Assembly (NCBI RefSeq): GCF_022201045.2
Contig: NC_068564.1
Location: 29,479,001-29,543,000, forward strand
Direction: 5' to 3'
Origin: Citrus sinensis
Taxonomy: Eukaryota; Streptophyta; Magnoliopsida; Sapindales; Rutaceae
DNA: 64,000 bases
The notes beneath the pieces are model-generated. The model was not told the origin of the DNA. It was given only the letters and a program-made list of their open reading frames with translations, and did not search any database. Position numbers and translations under genes: made by a program. Of the stretch, positions 47,201 through 59,440 are shown in pieces (positions within the stretch are counted from its first letter, which is position 1; the number at the start of each line of letters is the position of its first letter).

Positions 47201-48445
47201 GAACTCAATGACATAATAAACTTCTCCCTCAAGTATTTATGTCCGTTGCCTTTCAACAGTTTCAAAGAACGAGAGACAGATAAAGATAGAGATATATTCC
47301 AAATTTTACCTGCAAGCGTATTTTCTGGACTTGATACACAAAATACTGTTGAAATATGCCTGAAATAATGAAATTTGAATTTGACCAAAATCCAGTCACT
47401 AAAATAGCAGCATGTTCCATACCAAGCAAAGATAAAAGGAATAAAAGCCTAGAAATGTAAGTTTCTTATGTGAAACTAAGCACATAGTACAATTGATCAA
47501 CCAAAAAAAAATGGAAGAATATGCTATGCCTTAGGCATGTTGCACATATTTGCCGAGTAACAGCAATGGTTTGAATATGTCAAAAATCAATATAAAATCC
47601 TATTGCAGCGACGTTCAAGCTGATAATGGAACAACAGATCATTGACTTTTATAGTCTTTTTTCAAGTTCATAATATACTTTCCACATGTAAACATTTTAC
47701 TCAGAACACTACAATCTGGTTCCATATTTGGACTACTGAACTTACAGATCATGAACAATCGCTCCTAGCATCACAAAAGGAACATTCTCCCTCCCTCTCC
47801 TCCTTTCTCTAAACACAATTGCAAATCAACTAGCACACACAAGGAGTCCATAGTGTTGGAAAATTGTACCTCTATTTTGTAAGCAAAAACACATCTAAAA
47901 GCATTATTAGAAGAATATTTCAACATGCAGATCCAATTACAGAAAGTGATAGAAGTAAACCTGTGAGTGCCAAAAGAATAACACCGCAACTGCAAAGCAA
48001 TGGCGGGATCAAATAGTGAATAGGATGAAATATCCATGTAGTTCCTGCAGCCAAAATGGCATAACCTGCCTAAAATCAAATCAAAGACCGATCAGAGCTT
48101 GACTTAATAATAATAGTTTTGAGCAAACGAATTTTAAATCAACACGAAATTCGACTACTGACCAGTACGAAACAGTAAACAACACTACCAAAAATACTAT
48201 GAGATTTTCGGTGACCTAGTAATGGAGCTTCATGCAGTATATCGAGGAACCTACGGAGTGACAAATTATGAAACGAAATAATTTCATTAGGAATTAACTA
48301 ATTTAGAAGAATTATTCAACAAAATAAAACAGTGATCAAAATCAGGTGAAAACCGTGTTAGTGAATTGCATAATTTGAAAACATACATAGCGTTTTCTTC
48401 AGGAGATGCAGAGGTCGAAGAAGAAGCATGTCTCTCCGTCGACAT
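41247..48445 (-). CDS. FIP1: FIP1-like (FRIGIDA-interacting protein 1) membrane/coiled-coil protein, 358 aa
   Basis: Fourteen exons: 48387..48445, 48163..48250, 47961..48069, 47310..47359, 46864..46930, 46593..46665, 45766..45821, 44774..44870, 44409..44493, 44144..44206, 43074..43133, 42291..42383, 41568..41630, 41247..41360. They total 1,077 bp in frame. The start is MSTERHASSSTSASPEENAM. Exons 2-7 encode several hydrophobic helices (SIFGSVVYCFVLAGYAILAA, IMLIEAICAASFMSVYIG). Exons 9-14 form a coiled coil (QMALLQYQRENLHFLSEE, ARDQELRTLSAEMNQLQSEL, YVEENERLRAILGEWSTRAA, LERALEVERMSN). Arabidopsis FIP1 was found as a FRIGIDA partner, but membrane helices make a purely nuclear flowering role uncertain. 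The last acceptor (AAAAAG|CTTGAG) is weak yet keeps the conserved AAK-LERALE junction. Confidence 0.85.
41467..41488. other. Potential G-quadruplex (FIP1 intron 13, template side)
   Basis: GGGGGGAGGGGGGTGGGTGG on the + strand has four G runs. The FIP1 transcript carries the complementary C-rich strand. Confidence 0.65.
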
Positions 48446-48985
48446 CTTCTCCTTCCTGCAGCTTATAATTCTCGGGACAAATTTTAAATTCAGGATTTGG
48501 CAGTGAGATTGAAAACCGTTTATTTGCTGAGCTGCCAGAGCACCTCGTTTAACAGTTGACACTTGTAACTAAAAACATTTGTTCATTTTTTTATTAATTT
48601 ACAAAACCGGCTTACTGGACCGAACAACTAGTTTGGCCCAACTTTAGAATTGAGCGGGGCCTGACCCGTGTGTGTGGGCAATTCGTGGGGCGGCTCAAGA
48701 CACAATCGCGAAACCCAGCCCGTGTAATAACCGGTTCATGCCCGAAGTCACCAATCCGATCCTCAATCACTCGCCATGCTACTAAAAACCCTAACGCAAC
48801 TTTGCCTGTTTGCCACCTTCACAGCGTCCCCAATATACGAAGTTTAATCCACCTCTGTTAAATGGTCTAAAATATAACTGGGTTTTTTACTTTTTTTTCT
48901 TTGTGTTTTTATGAATAAATTTTAATTTACCTGGATTTGGGTTTCGCTTTGCTATGGTTTATTTACGCAGTGTCGCATCATCTCC
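48446..48985. promoter_or_regulatory. Shared 540-bp region between divergent FIP1-like and PPR genes
   Basis: The start codons of FIP1 (-, 48445) and the PPR gene (+, 48986) face away from each other across 540 bases. This is a head-to-head layout that may act as a bidirectional promoter. No TATA box is obvious on the PPR side. GGGCC-type blocks (TTTGGCCCAAC near 48632, GGGGCCTGACCC near 48655) resemble site-II-like motifs common in promoters of organelle-related plant genes. Confidence 0.5.
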
Positions 48986-50773
48986 ATGAAGAATAAAGAG
49001 CTTAACGATATACCCATTTCGAAATCTAAAGAATCCAACGGTTATCCTCAAAGAAGATCTAATTCCATAGACTTTTGTGGGCATAAGTCAGAGGCTGCTG
49101 CAAATGGCGTGGGGTTGCCGATGACCCTCTTATTTTTCACAGTCCGTCCCTCGAGGGTTCGAGCCTCCACGATCGCTGCCATTGCCCATTTTCACGGCCT
49201 CGCCAACGGAGGATCTCGCCCCTTTGATGAAAAGGAGGTAAATTATAGGTGTAGCAACGAGTTCTGGTTTGTTAAAGTTGTGTGTACTTTATTACTTCGT
49301 TCCAGCTATTTGTCGGATACATGTGCTCGTTATTTGTGCGAGAAGTTGAGTCCTTTGAATTCATTGGAGGTAATTAAACGGTTAGATAACCCAAAACTGG
49401 GACTGAAGTTCTTAGAGTTCAGTAGAGTGAATCTGAGTCTTAATCACTCTTTCAAGACTTACAATTTGGTTATGAGGTCTTTGTGTGAAATGGGTCTACA
49501 TGATTCGGTGCAAGTGGTATTTGATTACATGAGGAGTGATGGTCATTTGCCCAATAGTCCGATGATAGAGTTTTTTGTTTCTTCATGTATAAGAGCTGGA
49601 AAGTGTGATGCTGCCAAGGGACTGCTTTCTCAGTTTCGGCCTGGAGAAGTTACCATGAGTACATTTATGTACAATAGCCTGTTGAATGCATTGGTTAAAC
49701 AAAATAATGCAGACGAGGCTGTGTACATGTTTAAAGAGTATTTTAGATTGTATTCTCAGCCAGATACTTGGACTTTCAATATTCTGATTCAAGGTTTATC
49801 CAGGATTGGAGAAGTTAAAAAGGCTTTTGAGTTTTTCTATGATATGGGGAGTTTTGGCTGTTCTCCGGATATTGTTACGTATAACACACTTATAAGTGGG
49901 TTGTGCAGAGTTAATGAGGTAGCTAGAGGCCATGAGTTATTGAAGGAAGTTAAGTTTAAAAGTGAATTTTCACCAGATGTTGTGACCTATACATCAGTTA
50001 TATCCGGCTATTGCAAGCTAGGTAAGATGGACAAGGCTACGGGCATATATAATGAGATGAATAGTTGTGGCATTAAACCCAGTGCAGTAACTTTCAATGT
50101 TCTTATTGATGGTTTTGGTAAGGTTGGGAACATGGTTTCGGCTGAGTACATGCGTGAAAGGATGCTTTCTTTTGGTTACCTTCCTGATGTTGTTACTTTC
50201 AGTTCCTTAATTGATGGATATTGCCGAAATGGACAGCTGAATCAAGGTTTAAAGCTTTGTGATGAAATGAAAGGGAAAAACCTGTCCCCAAATGTTTATA
50301 CTTTTACGATTCTTATTAATGCTTTGTGCAAGGAGAATAGACTAAACGACGCACGCCGATTTTTGAAGCAATTGAAGTGGAATGATTTAGTTCCAAAACC
50401 ATTTATGTACAACCCTGTGATTGATGGGTTTTGCAAGGCTGGTAATGTGGATGAGGCAAATGTCATTGTTGCAGAGATGGAGGAGAAGAGATGCAAACCT
50501 GATAAAGTGACATTTACCATTCTAATTATTGGGCATTGTATGAAGGGAAGAATGGTTGAGGCTATTAGCATTTTCAATAAGATGTTGACAATTGGCTGTG
50601 CGCCAGATGACATTACGGTGAATTCGTTGATATCTTGCCTTTTGAAGGGAGGGATGCCTAATGAAGCCTTTCGCATAATGCAAAGGGCATCAGAGGACCT
50701 GAACTTGCAGCTTCCATCCTGGAAGAAAGCAGTTCCTTTGAGAACAAATACAGATATTCCGGTGGCAGCTTAA
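48986..50773 (+). CDS. P-class pentatricopeptide repeat protein, 595 aa (At2g06000-like)
   Basis: The coding sequence has no intron, as is usual for PPR genes. From about residue 155 to the end it holds roughly ten to twelve 35-residue repeats, such as TFNILIQGLSRIGEVKKAFE, YNTLISGLCRVNEVARGHEL, YTSVISGYCKLGKMDKATGI and FTILINALCKENRLNDARR. Each reads V.T(Y/F)..LI.G.C..G....A, with the P-class 35-residue spacing. PPR proteins bind organelle RNA with one repeat per base. No E or DYW editing domain follows. The first ATG (48986) gives a polar Lys/Ser-rich start. The second in-frame ATG (49121, MTLLFFTVRPSRVRASTIAA) starts a basic, amphipathic, acid-free stretch typical of a mitochondrial presequence and may be the true start. 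Gene order beside FIP1 supports At2g06000 orthology. Confidence 0.93.
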   Translation: MKNKELNDIPISKSKESNGYPQRRSNSIDFCGHKSEAAANGVGLPMTLLFFTVRPSRVRASTIAAIAHFHGLANGGSRPFDEKEVNYRCSNEFWFVKVVCTLLLRSSYLSDTCARYLCEKLSPLNSLEVIKRLDNPKLGLKFLEFSRVNLSLNHSFKTYNLVMRSLCEMGLHDSVQVVFDYMRSDGHLPNSPMIEFFVSSCIRAGKCDAAKGLLSQFRPGEVTMSTFMYNSLLNALVKQNNADEAVYMFKEYFRLYSQPDTWTFNILIQGLSRIGEVKKAFEFFYDMGSFGCSPDIVTYNTLISGLCRVNEVARGHELLKEVKFKSEFSPDVVTYTSVISGYCKLGKMDKATGIYNEMNSCGIKPSAVTFNVLIDGFGKVGNMVSAEYMRERMLSFGYLPDVVTFSSLIDGYCRNGQLNQGLKLCDEMKGKNLSPNVYTFTILINALCKENRLNDARRFLKQLKWNDLVPKPFMYNPVIDGFCKAGNVDEANVIVAEMEEKRCKPDKVTFTILIIGHCMKGRMVEAISIFNKMLTIGCAPDDITVNSLISCLLKGGMPNEAFRIMQRASEDLNLQLPSWKKAVPLRTNTDIPVAA

Positions 50774-53419
50774 AAGAAAGCAGTTGAACTACTTGTTTTA
50801 CTCTGTCAACCCATTCATGAAGCAAGATCTTACCATCGTCATGACTCAAGTACAAATGCCGCTCATCAGCTTCCACTGCAAATAAGTTAGCAGTAAGTAT
50901 TTTGCACATGTTCTTCATTAGTTGTTGGTTGTGTCTTGTTTTTCTACTATTATCAATAAATTTAGTGAAAGAGACTTGTTGTTTGGATACCCATGAAGAG
51001 CTATCTTTGAGTAGTTACCTAGACTCAAATTATGTCCAAAAAGCCTATAAACTTTATTTTCATGTTAGCTGGGGGAGCATTTTGTTGTGCCTGGAACTTA
51101 TAGCAACAGTGTTTAATATGGAATTACCATTATGCTTTTAGTTTTGTGTCACTGAAGGCTCCTTCCAGGTTTCAATAGCATAATTGGTATGTAATGGCAC
51201 AATTTTGTAGGGAAGAAAGACTGAAGTGAGTAGTTCTTCTCTGATGTATTTCAGTGTTTATTTATTGTAGTACTTTTTCCTCATTCAGCTAAATTGAGAG
51301 GGGGTTTGGGATAATGTAAAGGCTGGTTTAGCTTTGTATAGGGTTGTCAGGCACTCATTGGATTGTTTTTATATGGTTTTTGGTGTTCCCATTGACTTTT
51401 TGATGATACTCTGGACATCACGTCCTAAGTACTGGTGCAACATTTTTTTCTTCTTCTTTAAATGCAGTCTAAAGCTTTAAAGATTTTTTTTTTAATTTTT
51501 CTTTGAAAGATAGGAGGATGGGCAACCAAATTGATTTTTTAGCCCTTACTTTCCTCAGGATTCAAATGCAAGTATCCTGCCAAAGAGATCTGCTTGAAAA
51601 GCACTTGATCAAGTCTCCACAGACAAAGCTTTAAAAGAAACTGTTGATTGTAAAAATGCTTTTTTTTTTTTTTGAAGGGGGAAAAGGGATGCTGCTTAAT
51701 GCAAGCAATACATGATTGTGATCTTTTGGGTTGTTTTGTATGGAACTGAGTCGGATGATCTTTAACATATTTGTGGCTGGATGTGGTATATTCGGGACAG
51801 AATTTGATTTTGGTCATCTTTGTTTAAATTTCAGAAATATTTTTTTGTTCATTTACACTAGAATTTGGATGCTGGTATTTTATGAGTTGTAAGTTTTATA
51901 TTATGTTGCTAGTTCGTTTTATTTGGTTGTTGTGATCGTTTTTGAAATCTGTTTGATAATTTTATTTGAACTCCCATTGACAAAGAATTGATGAGTTGCA
52001 CTTTGTTTGTCCTGAACGTTGCATTTGCTTAATGCTTTTCATTTCTGTGGACTTGCAGGCTGGCAGCTAATGTATATTTACCAAGTACTTACTGAATGAT
52101 GAATGGTATCAAGTCATTCCCATTCTCAGCAGGTTAGGATATCATCAGAGATCAATGGGTTTTGTTTAATCCAATCTGAACTTGTTACAGGGACTTTACA
52201 AGTAAACCAGAGATAGTTGCGGAGAAAGTAGTTATTGTTCAAGTGAGAGAAGATATTTTAAGCACTAAAAGGGCACCATCTGGATTAGTAAATTTTCTAA
52301 TTTCAGATTATATTTGCCGGAAAAATTAGCAATAAAAAATTTTTGCCGTCTCCATCCAGTTAGTTTTTATTTCTTCATTTGTGGTCTCCCAGATTCTGCA
52401 CATAGTTTTACCCTACCATTCGTGGAAAGATTTTTGTATAGAACACAGAGCTCCAGCACAGCAAAATGAATATTGCAGATTGCCAGGAAAAGAGGAAGTA
52501 ATGGGCAAAAGCTGGAATGAATCCATGTTTAACAGGTATGGGCATAGATATGGTTGGGTTTTTTCTATTGTTTTTGCCCCCTTCCCCTTTTTAGTATTAA
52601 TTCATTGTAATCTCAGTCAAAATTGTAATTATCTTAAATGTGTTCTGTTTGGCTCTGGACCTCTGGTTCCCAATAATTTCCCGTTGTTTGGATTTGGTTT
52701 TCCTGTATAGTACATTCTTCTGCAAACAAAGTTGACCCGTAAGAAATTGACTGGGAGTCTACAAATTAAGTTGTTAAATGCAAAATTTCACTTACCACAG
52801 TTTTCTTTGTGCATGGAAATGCAAATATTCAAGTGCATAGTTGGTATGGATTTTGTTTAAATATCTTTGTTGCTGGGTTGTATCTGAAATTAAGCTGATG
52901 GAAGATTGAAAAAGCTACTTTTGGAGTAGCGGTCAAGCTTTTTTAAGAGGTTAAGCTGCTAAGTGCCCTTATTTTTCAGCAACAAATTATGATAATGAAA
53001 AGGCCTGTAGAGAGCATGAATTGAATGGCATCTAGTAGGCAGATGTCACAATGAACACACGATCATTCTCACAGCAAGTTCTCAGTTCCTTTTTAGGGCA
53101 GAAGACAACCAAATTTTTTAAGCAATGCATTGATATTTGCCTAAAGCTTCCATATAACAACTACCTTGCATTGACAAAATATATATAACATCGTTGGTGT
53201 CCTAGTCACAATGACTGTTTACATGGACATAGATCTCAGAATTTATTTTGAACATCAAGCAGCCATGCATTGCTATTGTAGATTATATGGACATTAATCT
53301 CCGAATTTATTTCGTACATAAAGCCAACCATTCTGCTATCATTCTTGAGTGAAATAATATAAGTTTTATGAGCAAATGACTTGCTGATAGCCAGATCCAA
53401 CTATTTCTTCAGGAGCAGA
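50774..53419. other. PPR 3' UTR (possibly spliced) and intergenic sequence
   Basis: About 2.6 kb without a supported coding region. The PPR transcript probably extends some hundreds of bases. An A-run complement (T stretch at 51660..51674) and T/C-rich patches are present. Short frames at 52381..52710 show no family motif. The last 300 bases are likely 3' UTR of the protease gene ending at 53420. Confidence 0.4.
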
Positions 53420-56266
53420 CTAAGCCACAACTGGGTATGATGCACAAGTTGCAATACCTACAATCAAATCAGTAAAATCAGCAAACACAAATATATATCA
53501 CCTATTTAAATGTTTCAAATTTCATGCGTAGATCTGTTACTACTCTGTTAACTTATCAAGACTTATCGGATGTATACTACATTATTCTGTTTCTTTTATT
53601 GACATCATATCTTAGGTCATACTGAAAATTGATGATGACGAAAATTGACGATGACTGATAATTTAAGTTGTGAGCAATGATCTGGTACTGACAATCTAGA
53701 TGTAACAGTAACTTACCACACATGTTCTTCCCCATCTCCATCTTAAAGTAGCCATGATCGCCCCAGTTCTCTCCCCAAGAGTTCTTAATCAGCCAATATG
53801 GAACACCATCTTCAACTCCGTACCCAACAGCAACGACGGCATGGTTCACATCCTGCCATAAAATCCCGAAAGTTAGAAATGCAATAAATGCATCGGATGA
53901 GTGGTTAATGCTTGGGTGATAATTCCAAGTGAAGGATCATTTACACAACGTCTACATTAAGCATTCCTTGCGTGAGTAACATGTTGACCAACTGAGAAGT
54001 TCAGAAAAGAAAATGAGAAATGTTGTTTGGAGAGTTTGGACCATAATGTTAGGCATTTATTTGTTTTGCAAAACTTCAAAACTTGAATGCCCTGTTAAAT
54101 TTTGATTTTGAACATAAATCAAAACATTTTTTAACAGATTTGCATTCAATGCCTATCAAAATAATGTATCGTTTTCCAAGTCAATAAGACTCACCATGGG
54201 AGTATTTCCACATTTAGTGCTGCTGTAAACTCCACTCTTGTAAAATCGGAATCCATCTACTACTTCAAATGCCACACTCACAGGTCGAACAAGACCAACT
54301 GCATGCTGTAATTCATCTTCAGCACCCTGCATTGTCTTACAAGTCATGAAACTTGAAACATATACATATCCAGAGTTTCTAGATTATGATTGATTTATTT
54401 ATGGTTGATTTTCATTTGTTTGGCATGTAGTGAGTCCAGTACTGCAGACTCTACTCTCATTTAAAATGAAAATTCAGCATAAAACTCACCAAGGTAATGT
54501 TGACTGAGTCCAGGACTTGGACGCCAACATTTTCAGATGAGAATTTGCAGACACCATCTTTTCCGGTGTAGGGATATGCTTCCTCAGTATCAAGGCCACC
54601 ATTGTACTTGATGTATTCAAAGGCTTGGGATGGCAACCCACCATTGCATCCCTGGTTGTTGAAAGCTTGGGCACAGTCTACAAGCTGCTGTTCTGACAAA
54701 GAGATACCCTTTCCAAAGGCCTGGTGGTAAGCAGCCTCAAGAGATCCAGTCGTGCTGCAAAAGGTAATTATTTAGCACTAAAATTGAAAACTCAGTTTAG
54801 AAATTCTGATTTCATTCCAAATCAAGCTGACCTGAAAGTCCAGCAAGATCCACAGTGACCTTGGTCTTTAACTGGGCTTACTATGCCAGATTCCCTCCAG
54901 TCTTTCTACACATATAGCAGCAGAAAAATCAGTCTTTTCCTCTCTATGTAATACAAAATACAAGCTTATAGAAACTGATGGTCATCTTGGTTGTTCAATC
55001 GAGAATAGTATTTCGTAGAATTACCGTTTCTGGAAGCACATCAGCAGTAAGCTTGTGATTTCCTTTTGTAGTGGCAGAGCAGTTTTGCGCAGCTCCCAAC
55101 CTGTGCCTTTGGAACTCTTCCCAGCTCCAGTCAGCAAACTCTGCGTGTTATGTTAATTACATTTAAACGCCATCAACAACAATTGTATAGAGTTAATTAG
55201 CAATCAATAATACTAGTGTAACTTTAGTAAATACGATCTTAAATTTTTTATACAAATTCTCGTTATTTTGTACAATCCAATAGTAGAAATAAGACAGTTT
55301 TAATACCTCTTTCATTTTCACTATAAATATTTACTACTAGATTGCACGAGATACACAAATGAATGCAAAAATATAAGTTTGAAGCTTGATTATCCAATTA
55401 TAACCTATAACCATCCGTGATTAATCTACTGAGGGAACTACAGAATCACTACATAAGCTAAAGCATCATCAATCCATGATTGGTTCCCAAGAAATGAAGA
55501 TCACAAAATACTAGTTACTATGATGAGAAATAATATATTTGTACAAAATCCCTATACAAATCAAATAGAATAACTAAGAACACGCGTATATGAAAAAAAA
55601 AATATATATAATTGAAGTAAACAGTATAATTAATTAGAAAATTTTTATCTCTTATCGCGTAATACTGAATTTGATGAGAGTTAGAGTTTGTATTGTTTTA
55701 TCCTAATTAAATTGGGCCCTCACACTTTCATTTTATGTCATCGAAGTTGAGTTTTGGTAAAAATATGGGCATAACAATAACAGTAATAATAATAAAATCG
55801 TAAAAATTCATTTCTAGTGCGTAGATTGTTATAGGAAAGCACGTGACTAACGTGAACTACAGACCAATCAGGAATCTAGGCAATCAGATGGCTTGACTGG
55901 CCTCCTGAGCTACAGACCAATATTCAAAATGAAAAACTTACTGTTCAACCCGAGCCTGTAAGATAGGCCTTTACAATTGGTAGATCTGATTAAATCCAAG
56001 TTCTTGGAGAAAGTCGCGAACCGGAGCTTCATCTCCTCAACGGACTCGTAAATCTTCCCATACCTGCGAGCAAAACGGGCAAAGGAGAGAGCATGGCGGG
56101 CTTGGCCGATCACCTGGAGGACGGAGGTCTCGAAGTCACGGAGACCGTCCGATGATACCAATCTGATCGGATTGGAGTCGTCGAAGCTTGATGCTGATGC
56201 TGATGCTGCGGCAGCGCAGCAAAGCAACAAGATGACGGACGAGACCAACTGTACGGGGCGAGCCAT
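53420..56266 (-). CDS. AALP: Aleurain-like vacuolar cysteine protease (papain family C1A, cathepsin H type), 361 aa
   Basis: Seven exons: 55942..56266, 55025..55140, 54832..54905, 54490..54754, 54195..54326, 53717..53852, 53420..53457. They total 1,086 bp in frame. The first about 24 residues ([20 protein letters not shown]) are a signal peptide. NPIR (32-35) is the classic vacuolar sorting signal of aleurain-type enzymes. The inhibitor prodomain ([25 protein letters not shown]) follows. The mature enzyme carries oxyanion Gln162 in [11 protein letters not shown], nucleophile Cys168, His308 ([11 protein letters not shown]) and Asn328 ([11 protein letters not shown]). All catalytic residues are present, so it should be active. 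Aminopeptidase and endopeptidase activity in the lytic vacuole is known for the family. The in-frame ATG at 56365 is passed over because MARP starts the signal peptide. Confidence 0.95.
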
Positions 56267-56455
56267 GCCTAATGATTGTGTCTGCTTTGTTTGGAGAGAG
56301 CACACTGCACTCAAGGGCTTCGGATTAAATGAATGCAGTCTATGAACACTATTATTATTCGGCAAGTGCTAAGTTATCTTCAATGTAACTTACATAATTC
56401 ATCTCAATTATATAAAATTATGAGATTCATAATTTATGTGGTTGAAATGAGTTGT

Positions 56456-56498
<43 letters not shown>

Positions 56499-57364
56499 GA
56501 GATGCCTCGTCGGGTGCAAGATAAGTCAAGACTCAAGATTCCGTATCATTTTCAGTCTGAGGGATGGATTGGAAATTTGTAGATTAGAACGGGCGTCTAA
56601 GCTGGCTTTGTCGTATCGTAGACGATAGGAACTAACTCTGACGCGCGCGATGACGTTCTCGTGAAATTCCTTCACGTCGTCGTAACGGTTTTTTTCTCTG
56701 CCGTTATAGCGTTCATTTCTGTTAATATAGGAATGATTTGTAATCGTACAAAATATTTTACTTACATTTTTATCACAAAAGAGGCTCAATTCGCTTTAAA
56801 TGAGCCCGTATATTTGGGTTCGGTTGCAATCAATTATAAAAATATTTCTAAAGTAGATATTTACTATAATATCCTTTAGTTATTAAGTTTATTTGATGCT
56901 ATGAGCATTAGTCGCTAATTTTAAAATATGAAAAAGATATTATGACTAAAAAGTGTGAGACTTTAACATTCATTACAATTTTTTTTCCCTCTCCTTCCTT
57001 TTTCCATTACATGGTCACTCGAGATAATATAATTTAGTTGGTAGTAGTTGGTATGTAGCTTTTGTAAATTATTTTGGTCTCCAAATACAATATACTGTTT
57101 TAATTTGTACAAATTTGATTTTGATCATTACTTAATTAGTTTTAATATTTGCCTAACTACCATTTCACCATACCTACATTATTTTTCTGTGCTAAACATT
57201 ATGTATTATTATTATATCCTAACCATAATATCTAGGGTGTATTTGATGCACCACGTTGTATCACATTGCATTACATTAATTATATCATATTAAATTATAA
57301 TATTGTACTATATTTAGTATTTGTATAAATCATGAGTTATGTGATGTTTTCAATCAGGTAATCT
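56267..57364. other. Protease upstream region and AT-rich spacer
   Basis: The first several hundred bases should hold the protease promoter. An (ATT)13-14 microsatellite is at 56458..56498. Bases 56500..56720 are less AT-rich without a recognised product. Confidence 0.4.
56458..56498. repeat. (ATT)n microsatellite upstream of the protease gene
   Basis: Thirteen to fourteen perfect ATT units lie about 200 bases upstream of the protease start codon. They are likely polymorphic. Confidence 0.95.
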
Positions 57365-57367
57365 TTA

Positions 57368-58116
57368 GGGCCTCTATGGTCCTAATTTTAAAATAGTGTT
57401 TTTGGTTTTTCAAAAACTAAAAAAATGAAAAACATGTTTGGTGGCACCCTTTTTGGACGGTGTTTGGATTGTTCTGGGAATGAATCGTTCTCGTCTCCTA
57501 TCTTTCCATCCACAAAAGTAGAAAACAATAAAAGTCCATACTGCATAAAAAGTCATCAAAACTGTTGCGAGTCTCTATGCCTCTTTATCGTTGTAGGCCA
57601 ACTCAAATAATTTTTTTATTATATTATTTAATTTAGCTATTTTTTTCTTCTTAGATTATTCCTATAGTGCAATATATATATATATATTACTTTAAAGGCA
57701 ATTTTTAAAGGTATTTTTTCCAACATCTTTCTGCCTTGAATGCCACTTTCTTGAATTTTTATTTTTATATAATTTAAAAAATAAAATTTACAAAATTATA
57801 AAAAATAACAAATAGATGCATTAGGCTATTATGTTAAGCGAGAAAAAAAATATAATAATAATCATATATTATTATTTTAACAGGTTCTACTAAAACTCTT
57901 TTATTGTACAATACAACTTTTTTTTCCCAACTCTTTTCATTATCACTATTTTTCGAAGACAGACATTTAAATATATTTTCACTTTTTCAACTATAGAGAC
58001 TATTATAAAAAAAAAAAAACTATCAAATATATTTTTATATTCACTAAAAATTAATCATTTGTTTATTATAAAATAAACAAAAAACACTAATTTAAAAAAT
58101 AATATCAAACGTACCA
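57368..58116. mobile_element. Harbinger-like non-autonomous element, about 750 bp
   Basis: The left end reads GGGCCTCTATGGTCCTAATT and then AAAATAGTGTTTTTGGTTTT. The reverse complement of the right end reads GGTACGTTTGATATTATTTT and AAATTAGTGTTTTTTGTTT. TTA flanks both sides (57365..57367 and 58117..58119). The ends match imperfectly and there is no coding capacity. Confidence 0.5.
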
Positions 58117-58119
58117 TTA

Positions 58120-59440
58120 ATTTATGACTGCTCCGAAAGATAACACCAAATTGTCTTAAGAAACAAAAAAAAAAAAATATGGCATAACATTACAGCTTTA
58201 AAAAAAATAAAAACTGAAAAAATAAAATAAATAACGCCGTCAATAAAGCGCCAGGGGCCACTCCATCTCCGTGTCCTTCACTCGGCTAGCGTCAATTATA
58301 AATTTATAATGTCTTATGGTTGGATCGACCTTTTTGTGCATTATTTTTAACAGAAAGACAAAACGCCGCCCCTGAGAAAATCAAAGGCCGTAGATATTTT
58401 AATTGCAATTTGTACAGATTAAAACGTGTCTTTTGTTGATTAGAGCACTGATCACTGTTCCACAATTGACTGAAAGATTGACAGATTCTGATATTGGCAA
58501 TTTTTCAAGATTCCGTGTTCATGGCATCAATCCTAATCACTCGGAACCAGGAAGCTTGAAGGGGGAATCATCCTATACCACACATAAGATTTGTCTAAAA
58601 AAAAATTAAAAAATTGCCTATATCCATTCCACTCGCACGGTCGCACCCGCGTGAAGAGTCTGTGGCACCGCATAGCCATTCTGTTGGTACAAGCTCTGTT
58701 TAATATAAAAGAGTTTATTTAAGTACAATTTTTATTAATAAATTTCTTATGAAATTTTTTTTCGATTGATTGTTAGTAAAAACATTTTATTAAAAATTGT
58801 AAAATTATTTTAATGGATGAATTTTTGAAAGTTATATTTAAAATTAATGAAATAAAATTGTCAAAAATGTAACGGATATTTTAATATTTTAACATTTTAA
58901 AAAAGAATTTTAACATTTACCTCCAAAAATAAAAATTTGAGTACGAATAAATAACTTATTTAATTTTTAAAAACTCTATTAAAAAATAATTAAACAACAA
59001 CAACAACAAAAAAGATAAAAATTATAAAATTAAATAAATACGCATAGTCATTTGATTCCCTATACTAATCAAACACTTATACGGCATGTTGTAAATTTTT
59101 TTCTAGAATTATCAAATAACAATAACAATTACATATACATAATCTTGTGATATTATCATTGAATAATTACTCATCCTTCGACGTTTCTTAAACTTTCTTC
59201 TTCTGTTTCCCCCCCCCCCCCCCCCCCCCCCCCCTCTCTCAAGATGTCTTAGATGAGCAAAGGTTTCAATCTTAAATCATTTTTAAGTCATTATAGGTCT
59301 TACTAGCCAATGGTCACTTGCATCTGAATATATATTGAAGGACGTAGATTCAAGCTCCTTAACTCAAGAGAGGTTGTTTTTCATAAATGAATTTCAAATT
59401 ATTTTTGTCTATTGATCGTAACAATTAAAAAAATAATAAT
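58120..59440. other. AT-rich intergenic region
   Basis: No gene is recognised. It includes the poly-C tract at 59209..59234 and several A/T low-complexity stretches. Confidence 0.4.
59209..59234. repeat. Poly-C tract (26 C)
   Basis: Twenty-six consecutive C bases are followed by TCTCTC. True length is unreliable in such homopolymers. Confidence 0.9.

Noticed and set aside
48446-48562. In-frame N-terminal extension of FIP1 from an ATG at 48562
   Set aside because: The conserved family start is MSTERH at 48445, and the extra 39 residues look like 5' UTR.
56267-56365. Upstream ATG extending the aleurain-like protease
   Set aside because: It would bury the signal peptide behind 33 polar residues. 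The ATG at 56266 gives a normal secretory start.
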